Below are positions 7,831-12,181 of a stretch of DNA of 12,181 nt, piece after piece. Location: NCBI GenBank assembly GCA_017987615.1, contig JAGNTI010000026.1, forward strand, positions 1 to 12,181, written 5' to 3'. How positions within the stretch are numbered: position 1 is the stretch's first letter; each line of letters opens with the position of its first letter. The notes beneath the pieces are model-generated. The model was given only the letters and a program-made list of their open reading frames with translations, had not been told where the DNA came from and did not search any database. The stretch is from Sediminibacterium sp. Its GTDB lineage: Bacteria; Bacteroidota; Bacteroidia; Chitinophagales; Chitinophagaceae. The position numbers and the translations under genes are program-made.

Positions 7831-8916
7831 TTACGCAAAAGGGAACTTTACCACTTTTGCTTTTACCGGTGTATTTCTGATATCAATATAAATTTCAGAC
7901 CCTACCGCAGCGTGTGCAGAAGCCACGTAACCTAGTCCCACAGCCTTTTGTAGGCTTGGCGCTTGCGTACCGCTGGTAACTTTACCAATGGTTTCGCCCG
8001 CTTCATTTTTAATGATATAATCGTGTCTTGGAATACCTCTATCAATCATTTCAAAACCTACTAATTTTTTAGTGACACCTGCAGATTTTTGCTGTTCAAA
8101 AAATGATTTATTGGTAAAATCTTTGGTGAATTTTGTAATCCAACCAAGACCCGCTTCTAGTGGAGAAGTTGTATCGTCAATATCATTTCCGTATAAACAA
8201 AAACCTTTTTCTAAACGGAGCGTATCACGTGCACCAAGTCCAATAGGCTTGAGTCCTTGTGGCGTTCCAATTTCAAAAATTGCATTCCATATTTTTTCTG
8301 CAGCACCATCACTATCTTCAAAATAAATTTCTACGCCGCCAGATCCCGTATATCCAGTTGCACTTACCAGTACATTTTCTACGCCTGCAAAAACACCTTT
8401 TGTAAATGTATAATAAGGCAGATTTAAAATATCCATCTCCGTAAGTGGCTGTAATATTTTTGTAGCGTTTGGACCTTGAATAGCAAGCAAACAAGTTTTG
8501 TCGCTAATGTTGTGCATTTCTACACCCGCTGTATTTTTTGAAACAATCCAGTTCCAATCTTTCTCAATATTAGACGCGTTTACAACCAACATATACACTT
8601 TGTTGGCTTCTACACAATACACCAATAAATCATCTACAATACCACCGTTTTCGTTGGGAAGGCAACTATACTGTGCATGTCCGTTTGTTAGTACCGAAGC
8701 ATCGTTAGAGGTAACGCGCTGGATAAGGTCTAATGCACCTTCTCCTTTTAAAATAAACTCCCCCATATGACTTACGTCAAACACACCAGCATTGTTTCTT
8801 ACAGCAGCATGCTCATCATTGATGCCTGAATAACTAATAGGCATGTTATAACCAGCAAATTCAGCCATTTTTGCGCCAAGTGCGAGGTGCTTATGGGTAA
8901 ACGGAGTATTTTTCAT
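7831..8916 (-). CDS. gcvT: Aminomethyltransferase, T protein of the glycine cleavage system
   Basis: The product has 361 residues, the usual family length. GcvT takes the aminomethyl group held on lipoylated H protein and, with tetrahydrofolate, releases ammonia and forms 5,10-methylenetetrahydrofolate. Family motifs in order: '[10 protein letters not shown]' (44-53), '[10 protein letters not shown]' (91-100) containing the conserved folate-site aspartate (D95/D96), 'VVNASN' (111-116), '[11 protein letters not shown]' (188-198), '[20 protein letters not shown]' (226-245), 'EAGLGW' (254-259), 'RGIPRHDY' (293-300) and '[12 protein letters not shown]' (311-322). In the 'GYTG' motif the more widespread 'GYTGE' is 'GYTGS' here; this may be normal for the phylum. 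No gcvH, gcvP or lipoate gene is adjacent, so gcvT is unlinked to the rest of the complex within this window. The gene has its own promoter box. Confidence 0.97.
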   Translation of the reverse strand: MKNTPFTHKHLALGAKMAEFAGYNMPISYSGINDEHAAVRNNAGVFDVSHMGEFILKGEGALDLIQRVTSNDASVLTNGHAQYSCLPNENGGIVDDLLVYCVEANKVYMLVVNASNIEKDWNWIVSKNTAGVEMHNISDKTCLLAIQGPNATKILQPLTEMDILNLPYYTFTKGVFAGVENVLVSATGYTGSGGVEIYFEDSDGAAEKIWNAIFEIGTPQGLKPIGLGARDTLRLEKGFCLYGNDIDDTTSPLEAGLGWITKFTKDFTNKSFFEQQKSAGVTKKLVGFEMIDRGIPRHDYIIKNEAGETIGKVTSGTQAPSLQKAVGLGYVASAHAAVGSEIYIDIRNTPVKAKVVKFPFA

Positions 8917-8937
8917 AGCAGTATTTTATATTGCCTG

Positions 8938-8945
8938 CAAAAATA
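8938..8945 (-). promoter_or_regulatory. -7 promoter box for gcvT
   Basis: The minus strand reads TATTTTTG followed by CA, matching TAnnTTTG, with 21 nt to the ATG at 8916. No clear -33 TTTG was found at 19-21 nt spacing. No recognisable glycine riboswitch structure fits in the 62-bp gap to the upstream gene. Confidence 0.5.
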
Positions 8946-8978
8946 AGGGGTTTATCCATATTCCATGCGAATAATTGG

Positions 8979-11192
8979 TTAAGACTGAAACCGAGAAACC
9001 AATAGTTTGATTGCGTCAAATCCAAAAGCAATTGCTTTTACGGTATCTGAAACAGTCGCTTCATTTTTTGTTGAATTTCGTTTGATGGTATCGCCTTTTT
9101 TGTCCAACTGTTTTTTAATCTCGTCCGCTTCTTTTTGCTTTTGTTCCCAGGTTTTCTTTAAATCGTTTTCGATTTTTTCACTTTCGCGTTTTAATTCATC
9201 TAAACGGTTTTTTAACGCCTCAGGATCTTCACTATCATCATCACTTAGTTGCCCTTTTACTCTTTCTAAACCCGTTGGCGTCATGATATATTCTACGTCA
9301 TAGTCATAATCAAATGCATCCGAGTCGTTGTACCAATCTGAATTATCACCATCTAATGCAAAATCAATATTAGGGCCTGTTTGAGAGCGGAACCCTCTTT
9401 TATTAACGCTCACTTTTACTTGCTCCCATGCTCTATTGGTAATTTTAAAACGCTTACCTACCGGAACTGCAAGTGTCATGATAACATGCTGGTTTCTAAA
9501 TTTATCAGTTTTATTAATCGCAATGCCTTTATCTAAAAATAAAGCACTGTCTTCTTGATTGAGGTCAAAATTAATTTTGCTTGCAAGACGTTCTGCTTCC
9601 GCTACTGTTTTACCATTACTGATACGTACATATTTAACTTCAAAACTATCAGACGCTGCTTTTACAATGCGTATACGTAAATTTCTTACATACACGGTAT
9701 CGCTATCAAAGAAATTAAACGGCTCAAGCTTTAGCCAATAATGGTTATAGTATTTGAGTTTTTGTTGTGCACTTATTTCTAAATAATTCACCTTCGCGTT
9801 TGCAAGTTTATATACTTCTTCTTGAGGTTCATTTTGTTTAGAAAAACTTTTGGTAAGGGTTGCAAAAAAGAGTGGAATAAATACCCAACTTAATGCCCAT
9901 AATGACCAAAAACCTCCACGCACCCACACATTTGCTTTTTTAATACCCGCAATTTTTCTGATAATAGCGGTAACAATTCCAATAACTGGTACCCAGATAA
10001 AAAATACAATGATTGCATAGGCATACCAGTTGTGTGCGCCATCTTCTAAAATAAATCGGCGTAATGGAAGTAAGCCGGTGGTTGCAATACCTATCCCAAA
10101 TAAAGCCGCTAAAACAGAGAGGGTAATAATCCCTAAAATAAAATATACAAAGGCCTTAAATAAAATGGTAATGCTACGACCTGCAAAATGCAAGCAACCT
10201 CCGCGCTGCGCAGGCTCTGGCACTGCATTTGAAGTAGCCGTATTTGTTTGAGACTCATTTTTTTGGGTCTTATTGTACATATTAGAACCCCAGCTTTGAG
10301 CTCTTTTACCAAAACCTTCCATATCGGTTTGAATGGTATTTTTAATACTATTGATATCTACCTTTTCGCCACGCATTTCTAATTTATCGGCAGTGGTTCT
10401 AGCTTCTGGAAGCACCAACCAGAGTATAATGTATACAAAGACGGCGCTAGGGCTAAATGTTAATTCAATAAAATTAGGGAAGTCATCAAATTCCCAAAAT
10501 TGAAACAAATGAAAATGATTCCAATTTAATACGAGTAGTATACTAGGCACTAAAAATAAAAGTCGAATGTATCTAACTCTGATATCAAAATATTTAGACA
10601 AGCCAGCACAAACACCACCAATCACTTTAGCATCAATGTCTCTAAATAATCTTTTTCGTGCGCCACCAATTTGAGTAGTTGAAGTATTTGGAACTGCTAT
10701 CCATAAGAGTACGTATGCAAAAAGTGAAATACCAAATAACAGTACCCATAATACGCGCACAAGTAGTGGATCTAATTTTAAATAATTTGCTATGCCGGCA
10801 CAAACACCACCAATCACTTTGTTTTGCTCATCACGATATAATCTTCTTTGCGGATCGCTACCATTGTCTGAAAACTGTTCCTGGTTTGCGTTTGAGCTGC
10901 TTGCACTCGCGCTTGCCTCAAAGCCATCCTGTGCTTCAAAATCGGCGGGTCGACCAATACTTTCGATTATTAAACGCATGTCATCTTCAGTTATGCATAC
11001 GGCACCTTTTTTTAAACGGTCGTCACAAAGTTCTGCAATCCGGCATTCGATGTCGTTGATGATTTCATCTCGGCCTTCTTCTGCATCAAAATATTGACGT
11101 AAACTTTCTATGTATTGTTTTAATGTTTCGTAAGACGCTTCCTCAATAGGTAGGATACGACCTTGGAAATTTATGTTGATTACTTTTTTCAT
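8979..11192 (-). CDS. Multi-pass membrane protein with two PspC domains and a C-terminal coiled coil
   Basis: The product has 737 residues. A soluble helical N-terminal region (1-90) is followed by a Ser/Ala/Asn-rich linker. Two tandem PspC domains come next: 'RRLYRDEQNKVIGGVCAGIA' (116-135) with a membrane segment at about 142-167, and 'KRLFRDIDAKVIGGVCAGLS' (180-199) with segments at about 205-222 and 248-262. Further hydrophobic segments lie at about 340-370, 390-412 and 427-445. A hydrophilic, probably extracytoplasmic, region (about 455-650) precedes a Lys/Glu-rich coiled coil (about 655-700). PspC domains are known from the phage-shock envelope-stress response; the role of these large Bacteroidota versions is unsettled. 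The gene is 20 bp downstream of a PadR regulator and almost certainly shares its transcript, as is common for this pair. The ATG at 11192 begins a conserved-looking 'MKKVININ'. Confidence 0.9.
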   Translation of the reverse strand: MKKVININFQGRILPIEEASYETLKQYIESLRQYFDAEEGRDEIINDIECRIAELCDDRLKKGAVCITEDDMRLIIESIGRPADFEAQDGFEASASASSSNANQEQFSDNGSDPQRRLYRDEQNKVIGGVCAGIANYLKLDPLLVRVLWVLLFGISLFAYVLLWIAVPNTSTTQIGGARKRLFRDIDAKVIGGVCAGLSKYFDIRVRYIRLLFLVPSILLVLNWNHFHLFQFWEFDDFPNFIELTFSPSAVFVYIILWLVLPEARTTADKLEMRGEKVDINSIKNTIQTDMEGFGKRAQSWGSNMYNKTQKNESQTNTATSNAVPEPAQRGGCLHFAGRSITILFKAFVYFILGIITLSVLAALFGIGIATTGLLPLRRFILEDGAHNWYAYAIIVFFIWVPVIGIVTAIIRKIAGIKKANVWVRGGFWSLWALSWVFIPLFFATLTKSFSKQNEPQEEVYKLANAKVNYLEISAQQKLKYYNHYWLKLEPFNFFDSDTVYVRNLRIRIVKAASDSFEVKYVRISNGKTVAEAERLASKINFDLNQEDSALFLDKGIAINKTDKFRNQHVIMTLAVPVGKRFKITNRAWEQVKVSVNKRGFRSQTGPNIDFALDGDNSDWYNDSDAFDYDYDVEYIMTPTGLERVKGQLSDDDSEDPEALKNRLDELKRESEKIENDLKKTWEQKQKEADEIKKQLDKKGDTIKRNSTKNEATVSDTVKAIAFGFDAIKLLVSRFQS
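10606..10820. repeat. Identical 23-nt segment in both PspC domains
   Basis: The 23 nt at 10606-10628 are identical to those at 10798-10820, 192 bp apart. Both encode KVIGGVC plus part of the next codon, the signature core of each PspC domain. The flanking protein sequence has diverged. The match reflects an internal domain duplication, with strong conservation or occasional gene conversion at the core. Confidence 0.7.
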
Positions 11193-11212
11193 GGATCAAA
11201 AATTTAAAGCGG

Positions 11213-11560
11213 TTACGCTTCTGTGTTAGGAGTTGGTGGTTGTGTTAATAATGAAACGGCATTTGCCATATCGTTCCAAGTTTGTAATAAAACAGAAAAA
11301 GCTTCTTTGCCCGCATCTGTCATTACAAAATATTTACGTGGTGGTCCACTCACACTTTCTACCCATCTGTAATTAAGTAAACCAGCATTTTTGAGCCTGG
11401 TTAGTAGTGGGTACAACGTCCCTTCTAGAATATGCAAATTGGCTGTTTTCATTTGGTCAATAATATCACTCGGATATACTTCACCTCTATTAATGATAGA
11501 CAGGATGCAAAATTCTAAAACCCCTTTCCGCATTTGCGATTGTGTGTTTTGAATATCCAT
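11213..11560 (-). CDS. PadR-family transcriptional regulator
   Basis: From the ATG at 11560 the protein has 115 residues, typical of short (PadR-s2) members. It contains the family winged helix: 'MRKGVLEFCILSII' (10-23), the recognition-helix region 'EGTLYPLLTRLKNAGLL' (46-62) and the wing 'SGPPRKYFVMTDAGKE' (71-86), then a short C-terminal dimerisation helix. PadR proteins usually repress transcription as dimers at inverted repeats. The frame also opens at a GTG at 11578, but that codon overlaps the -7 box (TTTGTG), so the ATG six codons later is preferred. It is followed after 20 bp by the PspC-domain gene, its likely target in the same operon. A perfect inverted repeat over the promoter suggests autoregulation. 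The effector is unknown. Confidence 0.92.
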   Translation of the reverse strand: MDIQNTQSQMRKGVLEFCILSIINRGEVYPSDIIDQMKTANLHILEGTLYPLLTRLKNAGLLNYRWVESVSGPPRKYFVMTDAGKEAFSVLLQTWNDMANAVSLLTQPPTPNTEA

Positions 11561-11577
11561 TGCTGTTAATTGAATCA

Positions 11578-11609
11578 CAAAGATGGGGATTTATTTAGTA
11601 CTATGCAAA
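11578..11609 (-). promoter_or_regulatory. PadR-PspC operon promoter (-33/-7)
   Basis: On the minus strand TTTG (11606-11609) is separated by 20 nt from CATCTTTG (11578-11585). This fits the Bacteroidota -33/-7 layout with one mismatch in the -7 box. The ATG at 11560 is 17 nt further on, giving a very short leader. The -33 TTTG sits in the centre of the inverted repeat at 11592-11624. Confidence 0.6.
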
Positions 11610-11624
11610 ACATAGTACTAAATA
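11592..11624. promoter_or_regulatory. Probable PadR operator, perfect 14-bp inverted repeat
   Basis: TATTTAGTACTATG (11592-11605) and CATAGTACTAAATA (11611-11624) are exact reverse complements across a 5-nt centre (CAAAA). Each arm also contains the self-palindrome TAGTACTA (11596-11603 and 11613-11620), 17 bp apart centre to centre. The repeat covers the -33 element and part of the spacer, so a bound PadR dimer, or two dimers, would block RNA polymerase. A dyad directly upstream of a padR gene is the usual arrangement for autoregulated PadR proteins. Confidence 0.75.
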
Positions 11625-11642
11625 TTTTTGACACGAAGTGGC

Positions 11643-11681
11643 AAAAAATATCCAAATAACTGAAAATCAATTATTTGGATA
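11643..11681 (-). terminator. Intrinsic terminator of the M16 peptidase gene
   Basis: TATCCAAATAA (11649-11659) and TTATTTGGATA (11671-11681) form a perfect 11-bp stem, with a possible 3-bp inner extension (TGA/TCA). On the minus strand the stem is followed by six T (plus-strand A at 11643-11648). The stem is AT-rich, so strength is moderate. It lies 66 nt beyond the M16 stop codon. Confidence 0.65.
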
Positions 11682-11705
11682 AATAAATCTTTTGAAAATA
11701 AAATT

Positions 11706-11775
11706 CTAAATCGCCGCCAGTTCGCACAAATCGACCAGGATCTACTCTTAAATCACCACTAGTTCGTAAAAATCG
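11706..11775 (-). repeat. 42-bp-spaced near-duplicate of the M16 gene end
   Basis: The 28 nt ending the M16 gene (11748-11775, including the stop) match 11706-11733 at 22 of 28 positions. The offset is exactly 42 bp. In the same register the second copy would read DLCELAAI-stop against the gene's DFYELVVI-stop, so even the stop position is kept. Five of the six differences are transitions and all make the downstream copy richer in G or C. Interpretations are given in the findings. Confidence 0.6.
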
Positions 11776-12181
11776 TCCGGCTGTAGGTAGGTATTGGCAA
11801 GTCTTTGCAGCTCCTGAGGGGTCACCGATTTGATGGTTTCGATACTCTTATAAAAGTAGTTTTCGTCCAGCCCGTTTAGTACATAGTTTTTCCAGCGGCC
11901 TATCAGTTGGAAAGGACCATCCAAATCTCCTAGCAAAGAGCCAATCATATAATTGCGCACCAAATTCAGTTCTTCCATATCCACTAACTCATTACGGAGT
12001 AGCTCCATTTCTTTTATTACTTCTGTAATAGTAGCCGCGCAAACATCACGGCCTGCTTCGGTACTAATCATCCACGCACTAGCGTGCACATGGTTTTGAA
12101 AATAGCTATGGATGCCATAGGTATATCCTTTGTCTTCTCTAATATTACTCATGAGTCGAGAACCAAAAAATCCACCAAAGA
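11748..12181 (-). CDS. M16-family peptidase, C-terminal part (5' end outside window)
   Basis: The last 143 codons are present; the frame is open through the window edge (first whole codon at 12179), so the ATG at 12152 is internal. The visible start 'FGGFFGSRLMSNIREDKGYTYG' is split here as 'FGGFFGSRLM' plus 'SNIREDKGYTYG', a hallmark of the C-terminal domain of M16 (pitrilysin/insulinase-like) peptidases of the short M16B type. The end 'LANTYLQPDDFYELVVI' is also typical. M16 enzymes degrade peptides in a clam-shell chamber; in M16B a zinc-bearing subunit with HxxEH often pairs with an inactive partner, frequently encoded next door. The HxxEH region would be upstream, so activity cannot be judged here. 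The C-terminal fold and family are clear. A terminator follows at 11643-11681. Confidence 0.88.
   Translation of the reverse strand, partial: FGGFFGSRLMSNIREDKGYTYGIHSYFQNHVHASAWMISTEAGRDVCAATITEVIKEMELLRNELVDMEELNLVRNYMIGSLLGDLDGPFQLIGRWKNYVLNGLDENYFYKSIETIKSVTPQELQRLANTYLQPDDFYELVVI

Noticed and set aside
8917..8978. Glycine riboswitch upstream of gcvT
   Set aside because: The gap is only 62 bp, too short for the aptamer, and a promoter box lies inside it.
10679..11097. Two plus-strand frames of 101 and 126 codons opposite the PspC gene
   Set aside because: They mirror the PspC-coding strand in other frames and lack promoters or recognisable motifs.
11708..11855. The -1 frame over the M16 gene end as a separate gene
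   Set aside because: It has no ATG, no ribosome-binding or promoter signal, and the canonical M16 ending is in the main frame. No standard slippery heptamer is present at the T-run. It is kept only as a finding.
1..12181. Mobile elements, CRISPR arrays, tRNA or rRNA genes, defence systems
   Set aside because: No transposase, regular spacer-repeat pattern, cloverleaf or defence-family protein was recognised on either strand.

Overview
The window comes from a Bacteroidota (Bacteroidetes) chromosome, most likely an aerobic member near the Chitinophagaceae or Sphingobacteriia; the finer placement is an inference. The evidence is an AT-rich sequence, no Shine-Dalgarno sequences before the starts, repeated Bacteroidota-type -7 boxes (TAnnTTTG) just upstream of genes, and the gene families present: a carboxypeptidase-regulatory-like outer-membrane beta-barrel protein, a Cys-lipoprotein with a YHS domain, a SWIM/SNF2 ATPase, and a PadR regulator paired with a double-PspC membrane protein. 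Nearly all genes lie on the minus strand. The only exception is the small lipoprotein gene at 2407-2724.

Layout from left to right. Positions 1-2205 (minus) hold the first 735 codons of a TonB-receptor-like outer-membrane protein whose 3' end lies outside the window. A 201-bp divergent intergenic region carries one promoter box for each direction. The YHS lipoprotein (plus) follows and ends tail-to-tail, 2 bp from the stop of a 1262-residue SWIM-SNF2 helicase-like protein (minus). Upstream of that are comB-like 2-phosphosulfolactate phosphatase (start corrected to 7305), a strong intrinsic terminator, a short single-stranded DNA-binding protein lacking the acidic tail, and gcvT of the glycine cleavage system. 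The right end has a PadR regulator and PspC membrane protein as a two-gene operon (20-bp gap). Its promoter is overlaid by a perfect 14-bp inverted repeat, the likely autoregulatory operator. The last feature is the 3' part of an M16 peptidase gene whose 5' end is outside the window. An intrinsic terminator and a 42-bp-spaced near-copy of the gene's own end lie downstream of it.

The genes do not form one pathway. They look like ordinary chromosomal housekeeping and envelope genes. The PadR-PspC pair is the only clear regulatory circuit: a small winged-helix repressor, its operator over the -33 box, and an envelope-stress-type membrane protein as target. comB and the SNF2 gene may be co-transcribed. 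No mobile element, CRISPR array, tRNA or rRNA was seen, and no gene-free stretch exceeds about 200 bp. I do not see a clearly new multi-gene system. The best leads are the PadR operator, the near-duplication at the M16 stop codon, the tail-less SSB and the comB gene without visible coenzyme M partners.
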